Of a DNA stretch of 64,000 bases, positions 8,157-16,925 are shown piece after piece. Numbering within the stretch: position 1 is the first letter of the stretch; each line of letters starts with the position of its first letter. This stretch comes from Pseudomonadota bacterium (GTDB lineage: Bacteria; Pseudomonadota; Gammaproteobacteria; Steroidobacterales; Steroidobacteraceae). The stretch spans positions 1 through 64,000 of the forward strand of contig JAEZFW010000056.1 in assembly GCA_023417315.1 (NCBI GenBank). The letters are read 5' to 3'. A model generated the notes under the pieces. It had not been told where the DNA came from. It ran no database searches and saw nothing but the letters and a program-made list of their open reading frames with translations. Position numbers and translations under genes: made by a program.

Positions 8157-9617
8157 ATGCAGCTACTTCCCACGTTCGATTTGGTCTTGTTCGGTGGTAC
8201 TGGCGATCTCGCCATGCGCAAGCTCCTGCCCGCGATGTATTGGCGCTTTGCCTGCGGACAGGTGTCACCCGAGTCGCGCATCATCGGGGCCGCCCGTGGC
8301 GAGCTGTCTCGCCAAGACTACTTGGCGCAAGTGCGCGCGACCTGCGAAACCCATCTTGGCGAAGAGTTCGAAGAGAAGACGTGGCAGGGTTTCGCCGAGC
8401 GTCTGAGCTACTCGAAGGTGGATGCAAAGCACGATGCTGATTTCGGGAATCTCGCTCAGACACTCGGCGGTCGCGAGAACCACATTCGTATCTTCTTCTT
8501 GTCGACCGCGCCCGATCTGTTCGCACCGATCTGCGAAGGACTCGCGCGTCATTCGATCGTTACGCCGCAATCGCGCGTCGTGTTGGAGAAGCCGCTCGGT
8601 CACGATCGCACATCATCGGCGCACATCAACGAGCGGGTGGGCTCGATTTTCCAAGAGCATCAGATCTTCCGCATCGATCATTACCTCGGTAAAGAGACCG
8701 TACAGAACTTGCTGGCGCTACGCTTCGGCAACACGTTGTTCGAGCCGCTCTGGCGTCGCGGCCGCGTACAGCACGTTCAGATCACGGTCGCAGAAGACCT
8801 GGGTGTCGAGCGCCGCGCGGACTTCTACGATCAAACCGGTGCGCTGCGCGATATGGTGCAGAATCATTTGCTGCAGCTATTGTGCATCATCGCGATGGAG
8901 CCGCCCGCGACCAGCGACCCGGATGCGATGCGCGATGAGAAGCTTAAAGTGCTGCGTGCGTTGCGCCCGCTCGTCGGCCGCGAGGTGCTCGCGAAGACCG
9001 TGCGCGGTCAATACAAAGCGGGCGCGGCGAAAGGACAGCCGGTGGTGGGATATCTTCAGGAGAAGAACGTTCCTGCTGACAGCACGACAGAAACCTTCGT
9101 TGCGCTCAAGGTGGAGATCGATTCGTGGCGTTGGGCGGGAGTCCCTTTCTACTTGCGCACCGGTAAACGCCTTCAGGAGCGTCAAACCGAAATCGTCGTC
9201 GTGTTCGAAGATGTGCCGCACTCCATTTACGAACGACCCGATGCGGCGCACGCGTTGAATCGCCTCGTCATCCAACTGCAACCGGATGAGAACATCACGC
9301 TCACCGTGCTCGCGAAGAGTCCTGGTGAGGGCATGCGCTTGAAGCCAGTCAATCTCAGTCTCGATTTTTCGCAGACGTTCAAGACCCGCAGCCTCGATGC
9401 GTACGAGCGCCTTCTGACGGACGTCGTCAAAGGCAACCTCACGCTCTTCATGCGTCGCGACGAGCTGGATGCCGCGTGGGCATGGGTCGATCCCATTCGC
9501 GACGCCTGGCAGCAATACGACGAGGTGCCCAAGGCCTACACAGCGGGGAGCTGGGGGCCTGCAGCGGCCAGTGCCTTGATCGGGCGTGATGGTTTCGCGT
9601 GGCGTAACGAGATCTGA
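8157..9617 (+). CDS. zwf: Glucose-6-phosphate 1-dehydrogenase
   Basis: 486 residues, the normal length. It oxidises glucose-6-phosphate to 6-phosphogluconolactone with NAD(P). The N-terminal coenzyme motif is FGGTGDLAMRKLLPA (about residues 12-26), and the family signature RIDHYLGKETVQN around residue 175 contains the catalytic histidine and substrate lysine. The threonine in KETV replaces the more common methionine. The next gene, pgl, follows after 119 bp. A short hairpin (GCGCC-GTCA-GGCGC, 9618-9631) directly follows the stop but lacks a T-tract. Confidence 0.96.
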   Translation: MQLLPTFDLVLFGGTGDLAMRKLLPAMYWRFACGQVSPESRIIGAARGELSRQDYLAQVRATCETHLGEEFEEKTWQGFAERLSYSKVDAKHDADFGNLAQTLGGRENHIRIFFLSTAPDLFAPICEGLARHSIVTPQSRVVLEKPLGHDRTSSAHINERVGSIFQEHQIFRIDHYLGKETVQNLLALRFGNTLFEPLWRRGRVQHVQITVAEDLGVERRADFYDQTGALRDMVQNHLLQLLCIIAMEPPATSDPDAMRDEKLKVLRALRPLVGREVLAKTVRGQYKAGAAKGQPVVGYLQEKNVPADSTTETFVALKVEIDSWRWAGVPFYLRTGKRLQERQTEIVVVFEDVPHSIYERPDAAHALNRLVIQLQPDENITLTVLAKSPGEGMRLKPVNLSLDFSQTFKTRSLDAYERLLTDVVKGNLTLFMRRDELDAAWAWVDPIRDAWQQYDEVPKAYTAGSWGPAAASALIGRDGFAWRNEI

Positions 9618-9736
9618 GCGCCGTCAGGCGCGTTGTCCAGCGCACATTATGTAGCGCTGGCCACTGCGGGCTTCCTGGGCGCGATTCCGTTAAGCTCGGA
9701 AATCGCTTACAGCCTCACCTCGAGCCGTCTGCACCC

Positions 9737-10444
9737 ATGCCTACCTCCTGGGTTCATGAGCATCGCTTCCCTGACTCCCTCGCGCTCGTGCACGCGCTCG
9801 CGGGGGAGATCAAGGTGGATCTCGAGGAAGCGATTGCGGCGCGCGGAGCGGCGAGTATGGTCGTCTCCGGAGGTCGGACCCCGATACGTTTATTCGAGCA
9901 ACTGCGTGAGGAAAAGCTGGACTGGTCCAAGGTCTGGATCACGTTGGCAGACGAGCGCTGGGTGGATACGAGCTCGGACGCCAGCAATGAACGTCTAGTA
10001 CGCGAGCATCTCCTGGAAGGCCCTGCGGCGGCAGCTCATTTCGTGGGCCTGAAAAATCCAGCACCAACGCCCGAGGCAGGGGCCGATTGGGCCACTCGCG
10101 CGCTCACGCGCGTGCCACATCCCTATGACCTGGTGTTGTTGGGCATGGGGGAGGATGGGCACACCGCATCGTTATTCCCGGGCTCGCTGGCGTTGTCTCG
10201 AGGGTTGGATATGAGTGCACCGGCCGGCTGTATCGCTGTGAATGCATTGACGGCGCCGCACGCTCGCATCAGCCTGAATCTGCGCGCGCTCCTCGACGCT
10301 CGACGAATCGTGCTGCACATCGAGACCGCGGCGAAATGGCAGGTCTACCATCGAGCACGGACACCGGGTAGCGCCGCCGAGTTACCGGTGCGCGCGGTGT
10401 TACATCAGAAAGAAGTGCCGGTGGACGTCTTCTGGGCGCCCTGA
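9737..10444 (+). CDS. pgl: 6-Phosphogluconolactonase
   Basis: 235 residues, DevB/SOL family. It hydrolyses 6-phosphogluconolactone to 6-phosphogluconate, the step between zwf and edd. Family motifs: VVSGGRTPIRLFEQL (about residues 42-56), TLADERWVD, and the signature LLGMGEDGHTASLFPG (about 135-150). The ATG at 9737 fits the family N-terminus. Gene order zwf-pgl-glk supports one glucose-use unit, though repeat R3 separates pgl from glk. Confidence 0.93.
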   Translation: MPTSWVHEHRFPDSLALVHALAGEIKVDLEEAIAARGAASMVVSGGRTPIRLFEQLREEKLDWSKVWITLADERWVDTSSDASNERLVREHLLEGPAAAAHFVGLKNPAPTPEAGADWATRALTRVPHPYDLVLLGMGEDGHTASLFPGSLALSRGLDMSAPAGCIAVNALTAPHARISLNLRALLDARRIVLHIETAAKWQVYHRARTPGSAAELPVRAVLHQKEVPVDVFWAP

Positions 10445-10451
10445 CCTTTAG

Positions 10452-10567
10452 AAGCGGTTAGCTGTTAGGGGTTAGCAGTTAGCAAGTGGATGACGCCCGC
10501 CGCTTTTCACCACGCGGACAAGGCTGTGACGCACCCCTCATTTCTAACCGCTAACCGCTAACCGCTT
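10452..10567. repeat. Intergenic inverted-arm repeat R3
   Basis: The left arm consists of GGTTAGC-type 7-mers (10456 to about 10485: GGTTAGC, TGTTAGG, GGTTAGC, AGTTAGC) and ends in GCAAG. The right arm (10544-10567) has three CTAACCG units ending in CTT, complementary to the AAGCGGTTAGC start of the left arm. The core includes CCGCCGCTTTTCACCACGCGG. It lies between pgl and glk in the same transcription direction. Confidence 0.88.
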
Positions 10568-10612
10568 CGATCCTAGTATGCTTCGCACCTTCTTGATGCT
10601 GGATGGGACCTA

Positions 10613-11611
10613 ATGGCTTCCGTGCGACCTGCGCCCGCTCCTCGATTGATCGCCGACATCGGCGGTACCAACGCCCGTTTCGCGCTGCTGCAAGGCGAAC
10701 AGCGGCATGACGAGATCGTGCTCGCATGTGCCGATTATCCAGACATCGTCACGGCGATCGAGCATTACCTCAAGCAGGTCGGGGCGAGCGAATCTCCTCA
10801 GCGTCCGCGAGAAGGATCGTTCGCGATTGCCGGTCCCGTGACGGGCGATGTGATTCGGATGACCAATCACGTCTGGCAGTTCTCGGCTGCGCAAACTCGT
10901 CAGAAGTTGCGCTTCGATCGATTGATCTTCATGAATGATTTCACGGCGCTCGCAATGGCGGTGCGCCACTTGCCCGCATCGCAGTTAGAGGCTGTCGGCG
11001 GTGGTCGCCCGATGCCGAAGGCGCCGATCGCGTTGCTCGGACCCGGAACGGGTCTGGGTGTCTCAGGTCTGATTCCGACCGGCGAACACTGGATCCCCCT
11101 GCAAGGCGAGGGCGGTCACGTGACGTTGTCGGTGATGAACGAGCGTGAGATCGAGGTGCTCAAGAAACTGCACCAGCGCTTCTCGCATGTGTCTGCTGAA
11201 CGTGTGTTGTCCGGGTCAGGTCTTGTGAATCTGTACGATGCTCTGTGCGCGCTCGAAGGCGTGGTACCCGAGCCCTTGACTCCGCCCGATGTCACCCGCC
11301 GCGCGATGGAGGCCTCGTGCCGAATCTGCATGGAGGCGATCAGCATGTTCTGCGCGCTGCTCGGCACGCTCTCAGGCAATCTCGTGCTGACGCTGGGCGC
11401 ATTCGGCGGGTTGTACATCGGCGGCGGCATCGTGCCGCAGCTGCGCCATTTGTTTATCAGCTCGCCATTCCGCGATCGCTTCGAAGACAAGGGTCGCTAC
11501 ACCGAGATCTTGGGAGCGGTACCGACCTACATCATTCATACGCCGCTGCCCGCGTTGATCGGCCTAGCGCACTCGTTCACCGAGCCAGGTCCGCGCTGGG
11601 AAGCGGAGTAG
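10613..11611 (+). CDS. glk: Glucokinase
   Basis: 332 residues, proteobacterial ROK-independent glucokinase family, phosphorylating glucose with ATP to feed Zwf. Motifs: phosphate-binding LIADIGGTNARFALL near the N-terminus, catalytic FMNDFTALAMA, LGPGTGLGVSGLIP, GEGGHVTL, and a C-terminal GGLYIGGGIVPQL. The ATG at 10613 is in the usual position ahead of the ADIGGTNAR motif. It is last in the zwf-pgl-glk series and is followed by repeat R4 and a convergent anti-sigma gene. Confidence 0.95.
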   Translation: MASVRPAPAPRLIADIGGTNARFALLQGEQRHDEIVLACADYPDIVTAIEHYLKQVGASESPQRPREGSFAIAGPVTGDVIRMTNHVWQFSAAQTRQKLRFDRLIFMNDFTALAMAVRHLPASQLEAVGGGRPMPKAPIALLGPGTGLGVSGLIPTGEHWIPLQGEGGHVTLSVMNEREIEVLKKLHQRFSHVSAERVLSGSGLVNLYDALCALEGVVPEPLTPPDVTRRAMEASCRICMEAISMFCALLGTLSGNLVLTLGAFGGLYIGGGIVPQLRHLFISSPFRDRFEDKGRYTEILGAVPTYIIHTPLPALIGLAHSFTEPGPRWEAE

Positions 11612-11620
11612 CGGCAGAAA

Positions 11621-11709
11621 GTGATCAGTGGTTAGTGGCTAGTGGCTAGTGGTTAGTCAGAGGACTGATGCCACATTCTTGCTAATCACTAATCACAGCA
11701 ACTAGCCAT
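11621..11709. repeat. Intergenic inverted-arm repeat R4
   Basis: The left arm (11621-11662) has 7-mers GGTTAGT, GGCTAGT, GGCTAGT, GGTTAGT ending in CAGAGG. The right arm (11681-11709) is GCTAATCACTAATCACAGCA followed by ACTAGCC. On the minus strand its outermost unit reads GGCTAGT, and the TAG in it is the stop codon of the anti-sigma gene (11702-11704). This is the shortest complete copy, with a core of about 18 bp. Confidence 0.88.
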
Positions 11710-12244
11710 TTCCTTCTGCCACCAGCCATCGCGCGACGATATAACCGATCGCTCCACCGAGCGCGCTCGTCAGTACGATGTGCAAGTACGTTGCGTTCGC
11801 GCCGCCGATTTCGCCCGCGCTCTGCGCGGTGAGCGATCGCATCCATTCCGCGGTTTCGAAGTATTCGGCGAGTCCGAACGCGAGTGCGATGCCTGCCAGA
11901 ACACCCGGCACGATGATCGCGAGCGTCCGGCGCCATTCTTTCGCAAGCCGCGCGAGATCCGATTCGAGCTCGGCTTGAATGCGTTTGCGTTCGGTTGCAA
12001 GGCGAGCTTCATCGGCAGAATCGATTTGCGCGAGCAAGCGCTCATCGAATCGTGCATCCAGCGCGAGCCGCGGGGTGACTTCGCTCAGCTCAGCATCGAT
12101 CGCGCGCAAGGTAGTGAGCTGCTCTCTACAGCTGCTGCAACTCTCGAGATGCGCCTGAACGATCGCGTGCTCCTCGGGTGCAAGCGCGCCATCCACCATG
12201 TCTTGCAGGCGGTCGCTCCACTCGAGTTCGTGATCGATTTTCAT
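11702..12244 (-). CDS. Anti-sigma factor with zinc-finger HC2 domain
   Basis: 180 residues. The N-terminal zf-HC2 module has H-x3-C-x2-C in HLESCSSC (about residues 32-39) and would bind the partner sigma factor. A charged, probably coiled segment rich in E/R/A follows (about 75-105). Then come two hydrophobic segments (TLAIIVPGVLAGIALAFGLAEYF and ATYLHIVLTSALGGAIGYIVARW), so it is membrane-anchored. Its start overlaps the sigma gene's stop by 4 nt, the usual arrangement of a cognate pair. The signal it senses is unknown. Confidence 0.85.
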   Translation of the reverse strand: MKIDHELEWSDRLQDMVDGALAPEEHAIVQAHLESCSSCREQLTTLRAIDAELSEVTPRLALDARFDERLLAQIDSADEARLATERKRIQAELESDLARLAKEWRRTLAIIVPGVLAGIALAFGLAEYFETAEWMRSLTAQSAGEIGGANATYLHIVLTSALGGAIGYIVARWLVAEGNG

Positions 12245-12819
12245 GATGCGATCGAATCCGGCTCCTGTTCGCGGGTGAGCTCGATCAGCCGCTTACGTGC
12301 TCGATGCAGTAGCGCCTTGACCGTGCCCAACGGTAAACCCAGGCTTTCCGCAGTTTGCTCATAGGACTTGTCTTCCATATAGAACAACGTCACGGCCTGG
12401 CGATAACGTTCCGGGAGTTTATCCAGAACTTGAGCGACGCTCACGGTTGCCGAGTCGTCCTGCTCCGGTGCCGCGAGCCCCGCGATCTCCGCGTTGTACT
12501 CGTCCGCGTCCTGGTCGATGGACACCTGCGGTCGTCTCTTGCGCAGCTCCGACAGACAGGCGTTCTTGGAGATCGCGTAGATCCAAGTCGAAAGCGAGGC
12601 TTGGGCGCCGTACCCGGGCAGCGCACGCCAGACCCGCAGGAAGATGTCCTGGGTCACGTCCTCGGCTTGGGCTCGATCTCGTAACATACTGAAACAGAGA
12701 CGAAAAACCTTGTCCCGATACCTCGGCAGCAGCATCGCGAGCGCCTCGCGGTACTGCTTGGCCTGCAGGCGCTCATGAATGTCTGCGTCTGCTTGTAAGG
12801 CGGCTGGCGCTCGCGTCAT
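12241..12819 (-). CDS. ECF-type RNA polymerase sigma factor
   Basis: 192 residues, sigma-70 family with regions 2 and 4 only. Region 2 reads YRDKVFRLCFSMLRDRAQAEDVTQDIFLRVW. Region 4 reads LPERYRQAVTLFYMEDKSYEQTAESLGLPLGTVKALLHRARKRL, with its helix-turn-helix. It is first of a two-gene unit with the anti-sigma factor and divergent from a small membrane protein gene (12998), which could be a target. I found no convincing self-like promoter by eye. Confidence 0.93.
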   Translation of the reverse strand: MTRAPAALQADADIHERLQAKQYREALAMLLPRYRDKVFRLCFSMLRDRAQAEDVTQDIFLRVWRALPGYGAQASLSTWIYAISKNACLSELRKRRPQVSIDQDADEYNAEIAGLAAPEQDDSATVSVAQVLDKLPERYRQAVTLFYMEDKSYEQTAESLGLPLGTVKALLHRARKRLIELTREQEPDSIAS

Positions 12820-12997
12820 CGTTGGGACGTATGGGGGCGGGAAAAGGTTGCGGCGTACTTTAGCAATCCAGGCGGCTGGCTAGTCGGAAGGCAGCCGCTG
12901 CTCGCCGGTAAATCGGTGCGATTGACCGAGTGCAACCTTATGGACACTGTCGGCGTATCAAGACGCAACTGAGTACAAGGCCGCAAGGCCCAGGTAG

Positions 12998-13435
12998 ATG
13001 AACATGGGTGAGCTCATTCCTCTCTTCGGCATCGTATTTGCGATCGGATTGCCGTTGTCGATTCCGATCGTCTTCGCGGTTTTGAACTACCGCAAGCGTC
13101 GCCGGCTCATGGAGCTTCACCATGCGGAGCGCATGGCGGCCATCGAGCGTGGCATGGATGTACCGCCATTGCCCCTCGAATTGATCGACGGTCAAAGTGG
13201 ACGGCGGCGCACATCGCTCTTGCCGGGTTTGGTGTGGCTCTTCGTCGGTCTCGCAGTTCTGATTAGCATGCAGTCCATCGGCGAGGAGGAGGCGATCTTC
13301 GGCTTGATTCCGACGGGTGTGGGTCTGGCTTACCTCATCTATTACTTCACCGAAGGGCGCAAGCTCGAGATGAAGCAAATGGAGGAGCAGTCGCGTTTGA
13401 GTGAAAAGCACGCGACCCGAGGCATTGATGCATAG
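12998..13435 (+). CDS. Small inner-membrane protein, DUF6249-like
   Basis: 145 residues. An N-terminal membrane helix (IPLFGIVFAIGLPLSIPIVFAVLNY) is followed by a basic turn and the conserved-looking AERMAAIERGMDVPP. Two further hydrophobic segments follow (LLPGLVWLFVGLAVLISM and IFGLIPTGVGLAYLIYYF), with a charged C-terminus. This layout matches DUF6249 proteins often found beside ECF sigma factors, as here (divergent from the sigma gene). Function unknown; a role in the sigma regulon is inference. Confidence 0.7.
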   Translation: MNMGELIPLFGIVFAIGLPLSIPIVFAVLNYRKRRRLMELHHAERMAAIERGMDVPPLPLELIDGQSGRRRTSLLPGLVWLFVGLAVLISMQSIGEEEAIFGLIPTGVGLAYLIYYFTEGRKLEMKQMEEQSRLSEKHATRGIDA

Positions 13436-13515
13436 CCGCGGAGCGGTCTGTCGCGCAGGCCCCGATCTTAGGGAGACGATCCCACAGAGCGGAACGTCCG
13501 CGCTAAACTTCGCGA

Positions 13516-14730
13516 ATGGAATTCATCGCGCAGACGGCCGACGGACAACCGGTCAGATACAAAGACGGTAAGCGTTATCTCTGGCTCGCATCCCTCAGCG
13601 GGCCTACGATTCCGATCGTCACGATCGCAGCTTACTTTTGGCTCGACCGCGAGCCGTTGGTCCTGTGGTTCCCGCTCATCTATATATTCGTGATCATCCC
13701 GATCGCGGACGCGCTGTTCGGCGAAGACCGGCACAATCCTCCGGAAGCGGTCGTGCACTTGATGGCAGCAGATGCCTATTACCGAGTGCTGCTCTACATC
13801 GGGCTTGCACTCCTATACGCGCAGTTCTTCGTGAGCGCTTGGTTCATCGCTACCCAGGCTATTCCTTGGTGGGCTTATCTCGCACTCGCGCTCGGCACAG
13901 GGTTCACGAGCGCCGTTGCGATACTCGTCGGACACGAGCTCGGCCATAAGAACAACACCGTCGATCGGATCGCGGCACAAATCGCGACCGGACTCGTGGG
14001 CTACGGTCATTTTTGTATCGAGCACAATCGCGGGCATCACGTGAATGTCGCAACGCCTGAAGATCCGGTGAGCGCGCGCATGGGCGAAAGTATCTATCGC
14101 TTTGCGCTCAGAGAGATTCCCGGTGCACTCAGTCGCGGCTGGCGCTTGGAGAAGGCCCGACTGCAGGCCGCAGGCTATCCAGTGCTCTCACTTCATAACG
14201 ATGTGCTGATGTCGTGGCTACTGACCTTCACGATCGCGGCGATCCTGATCGCAACGTTCGGAATCGTGGTCGTACCCTTTCTCGTCGTTCACCATCTTTA
14301 CGCATGGTACGGTCTGACGCAGGCCAACTATGTGGAGCACTATGGTTTGCTGCGCGAAAAACTACCGAACGGCCGTTATGAACCGCCCGAGCCGAAGCAT
14401 TCCTGGAACACCAACCATATCTATTCGAATCTGATCTCATTCCACCTGCAGCGGCATTCCGATCATCACGCGAACGCGTTGCGACCCTATCAAGCCTTGC
14501 GCGACTTCGAAGGATTGCCTCGACTGCCGAGCGGTTATCCTGGTTGCTTCGGCCTCGCAGCCATCCCGCCATTATGGTTCAAGGTGATGGACCCAAAGCT
14601 CCTCGAATGGGCTGACGGGGACATCACGAAAGTGAACGTCGATCCGACGCGCAGGCATGCGCTGTACGAAAAGTATGGACAACCGCCACCGAGCCGAGAA
14701 GCTGGCGTAGCGGTCGCGAACGACTCTTAA
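13516..14730 (+). CDS. alkB: Alkane 1-monooxygenase (AlkB family)
   Basis: 404 residues, an integral-membrane non-haem di-iron hydroxylase that oxidises n-alkanes to primary alcohols. All histidine boxes are present: HELGHK (H140, H144), EHNRGHH (H170, H174, H175), NYVEHYGL and LQRHSDHHA. At least four hydrophobic hairpins carry them across the inner membrane. Rubredoxin and rubredoxin reductase genes, needed for electron supply, are not adjacent, so these must be encoded elsewhere. It is monocistronic by spacing; the next gene starts 128 bp downstream. Confidence 0.95.
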   Translation: MEFIAQTADGQPVRYKDGKRYLWLASLSGPTIPIVTIAAYFWLDREPLVLWFPLIYIFVIIPIADALFGEDRHNPPEAVVHLMAADAYYRVLLYIGLALLYAQFFVSAWFIATQAIPWWAYLALALGTGFTSAVAILVGHELGHKNNTVDRIAAQIATGLVGYGHFCIEHNRGHHVNVATPEDPVSARMGESIYRFALREIPGALSRGWRLEKARLQAAGYPVLSLHNDVLMSWLLTFTIAAILIATFGIVVVPFLVVHHLYAWYGLTQANYVEHYGLLREKLPNGRYEPPEPKHSWNTNHIYSNLISFHLQRHSDHHANALRPYQALRDFEGLPRLPSGYPGCFGLAAIPPLWFKVMDPKLLEWADGDITKVNVDPTRRHALYEKYGQPPPSREAGVAVANDS

Positions 14731-14858
14731 GACCCGCTCCACGGACGGCCGGACGCCTCGTGCTGCTTTGTCGCAGGAGGACGAACATACGAAGCGCTGC
14801 AGCGCACGGACGCACGCGCTACTCTCCAGGTTTCAAGCTCATGCCGTGAGGATCGCGA

Positions 14859-15269
14859 ATGCCCGCAGCCATGCTCGTCAACATCGATGTCGATGACCTG
14901 AACAAAGGCATCAACTTCTACTGTGAAGGACTGGGCCTCACGATTGGGCGTCGCTTCGGGACGGATGCCGTCGAATTGTTGGGGGCGACCTCGCCGATTT
15001 ATCTCGTCGTGAAGCCAAACGGCAGCGTTGCCTCGGCGACCAGCCGGCATCTGCGCTCTTATGCGCGCCACTGGACCCCAGTGCATCTCGATTTCATCGT
15101 CGACAATATCGAAGGTGCACTCGATCGCGCACGCAACGCGGGCGCGCGACTCGAAGGACCTGTGAAGGCGAATAGCTGGGGCAAGATCGCGATGCTCGCC
15201 GATCCGTTCGGTCACGGGATCTGTCTCATCGAGTTCGTGGGGCAAGGCTACGACGAGATCGCAACGTGA
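14859..15269 (+). CDS. VOC (glyoxalase/bleomycin-resistance-like) family protein
   Basis: 136 residues. It shows two beta-alpha-beta-beta-beta halves: NIDVDDLNKGINFYCEGLGLTIGRRFG with VELLGATSPIYLVVKP, then VHLDFIVDNIEGALDRARNAGARLEGPV with AMLADPFGHGICLIEF. Candidate metal ligands are H at HLDF and E at IEF. The family includes dioxygenases, lyases and resistance proteins; substrate cannot be predicted. Nothing in the neighbourhood (alkB upstream, zinc-ribbon protein downstream) fixes its role. Confidence 0.8.
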   Translation: MPAAMLVNIDVDDLNKGINFYCEGLGLTIGRRFGTDAVELLGATSPIYLVVKPNGSVASATSRHLRSYARHWTPVHLDFIVDNIEGALDRARNAGARLEGPVKANSWGKIAMLADPFGHGICLIEFVGQGYDEIAT

Positions 15270-15291
15270 GCGATCGCTCCGTCTGCATGCT

Positions 15292-15446
15292 GGTTAACAG
15301 TTGACAGTTGACGGTTGACGGCCAGAGAGTGAGCCTCGCATATACGGCAGCGGAGCATCGAACGCATGGCCGGACAGGAGGAATACCTCTCTCGCACGCG
15401 GTTTCAAGCCGTCAACTGTCAACCGTCGACTCTCAACCAATCGTCA
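15292..15446. repeat. Intergenic inverted-arm repeat R5
   Basis: The left arm has three TTGAC units at 7-bp spacing (15301-15319) followed by GGCCAGAG (15320-15327). The right arm (15408-15446) reads GCCGTCAACTGTCAACCGTC and continues with CTCAACC. TGA at 15302, 15309 and 15316 covers all three frames. The right arm ends one base before the ATG of the next gene (15448). Confidence 0.9.
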
Positions 15447-15447
15447 A

Positions 15448-15825
15448 ATGCTCGTCTGTTGGAAATGTGGTGCGTCGCTCGAGGCGTTGAGCTTGCCTCT
15501 GCGGCGCCTCGATGAGTGCAAGCAATGCGGTGCGGAGTTGCATGTCTGCAAGCTGTGTGAGTGGTACAGCACTTCGGTCGCGAAGCACTGTCGCGAGCCG
15601 ATCGCTGAAGAAGTGAAAGACAAGGAGCGGGCGAACTTCTGCGATTACTTCAAGCCACGGGCCGATGCTTACTCGAACGCTCACGAAACTGCGGCACAGA
15701 AAGCACAGAAGGAGCTCGAGGCGCTGTTCGGTGGTGGCCAGGCTGCAGGTGCCGCGTCGGCCCCGGAACCCTCCGCCGCTGAGCGGGCAAGAGCAGAGCT
15801 CGAAGCACTGTTCAAGAAGAAGTGA
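15448..15825 (+). CDS. Zinc-ribbon-like protein with C-terminal helical repeats, function unknown
   Basis: 125 residues, no signal peptide. The N-terminal half carries paired cysteines (CWKC at 4-7, CKQC, CKLC) plus further cysteines (HCREP, NFCDYF), suggesting two metal-bound ribbons. The C-terminal half is Ala/Glu-rich with a duplicated motif (QKELEALFGGG and RAELEALFKKK). The ATG directly abuts repeat R5, leaving little room for a ribosome site, so the element itself may supply the leader. I do not recognise a named family. Confidence 0.65.
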   Translation: MLVCWKCGASLEALSLPLRRLDECKQCGAELHVCKLCEWYSTSVAKHCREPIAEEVKDKERANFCDYFKPRADAYSNAHETAAQKAQKELEALFGGGQAAGAASAPEPSAAERARAELEALFKKK

Positions 15826-15878
15826 CGGCCGCGCGCATGGGTCCGTGCGCTCGCGCCATTCGCGCATCCATGTGCCGC

Positions 15879-16002
15879 TAGGTGACAGAGTCAGAGTGAA
15901 CCGCCCCTCAGAACCGTCACACTATCTACCTGCGTCCCCAGCGCCGACCTGCCGCAACTTCTGACTTCGTCACATTGTCACCTCGTCACTCTGTCACTGC
16001 GC
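15879..16002. repeat. Intergenic inverted-arm repeat R6
   Basis: The left arm is short: GGTGACAGAGTCAGAG at 15881-15896. The right arm (15958-16002) starts CTTCTGACTTCG and continues as 8-bp units TCACATTG, TCACCTCG, TCACTCTG. The arms are of unequal length. It separates a rightward zinc-ribbon gene from the convergent LysR gene, whose stop lies about 8 bp beyond the right arm. Confidence 0.85.
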
Positions 16003-16009
16003 GAAGCGC

Positions 16010-16918
16010 TTAAGGAGCCGGCGGAGGAAACGCATCTCCGGACAACTGTGCTTCTCGTGCCAACCACTCCATCGCACCCGCTACGACCGGATCATTCAAC
16101 CGTCGCGGTAGGCATACGCCAAAGATTGCGAACGGGGATGCGACCTCGACGTCGAACACCTTTACCAATCTGCCCGCAGCGAGATCGTTCGCTGCGAACA
16201 CTTGGGAGGCGAGCGCAATGCCTTGTCCCTCGAGTGCGGCTTGCAGCATCGCATTGCGGTCGCCGCAGATGACGCCGCGGCGAGGATTCACGTTCTTCGC
16301 GCCGACACTCTCTAGCCAACGCGTCCATGCGCGATGCGAGTCGTCGTGCAGCAGAGTGTAGTGCTTCAAGTCGGTATAGCCCTTCAGCGGCGGTCCGCGC
16401 TTCAACAGTGCTGGTGAACAAACGACGATCTCTTGCGGCTTGAATAGTGGGATGACGTGCAATCCCGGATAGCGACCGCCGCCGAAGCGAATGGCAATGT
16501 CGACATCCTCTCTCGCGAAATCGACGAGGCGCGTCGACGTGACGATCTGCAGATCGACGTCAGGGTAGAGCGCCGCGAATGCACCGACCCGCGGCATGAG
16601 CCAGCGCGCAGCAAGCGAAGCGAAGGTCGAGATCGTGAGCTTGCGGCGAACCGCAGGCATGGACACGTCCTCGATCGCGCTCGCCAAGCGATCGAACGCT
16701 TCCCGCGTACCTTCAGCAAGCAATGCGCCGTGCGCTGTGAGTTTGAGTCCGCGGGGCAATCGCTCGAACAGTGGCACTCCGAGTCGTTGCTCGAGTTGCT
16801 TCACCTGGCGGCTGACGGCCGCATGCGTGACGTTGAGCTCCTCGGCGGCTGCGCTGAGATTCAGATGTCGCGCGGCGACGTCGAAGGCGCGGAGCGGACC
16901 GACAGGAATGCGTTTCAT
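16010..16918 (-). CDS. LysR-type transcriptional regulator (GcvA-like)
   Basis: 302 residues from the ATG at 16918. The N-terminal winged helix-turn-helix reads PLRAFDVAARHLNLSAAAEELNVTHAAVSRQVKQLEQRLG, and a periplasmic-binding-like effector domain follows (about 90-300). The LPRGLKLTAHG and HAAVSRQVKQLE sequences resemble the GcvA/AmpR branch. The frame is open to 17044, but that extension is translated from repeat R7 (it would encode LHHLHHLHHLYH), so the internal ATG is chosen. It is divergent from a small membrane protein gene. Confidence 0.92.
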   Translation of the reverse strand: MKRIPVGPLRAFDVAARHLNLSAAAEELNVTHAAVSRQVKQLEQRLGVPLFERLPRGLKLTAHGALLAEGTREAFDRLASAIEDVSMPAVRRKLTISTFASLAARWLMPRVGAFAALYPDVDLQIVTSTRLVDFAREDVDIAIRFGGGRYPGLHVIPLFKPQEIVVCSPALLKRGPPLKGYTDLKHYTLLHDDSHRAWTRWLESVGAKNVNPRRGVICGDRNAMLQAALEGQGIALASQVFAANDLAAGRLVKVFDVEVASPFAIFGVCLPRRLNDPVVAGAMEWLAREAQLSGDAFPPPAP

Positions 16919-16925
16919 GCTGGCG

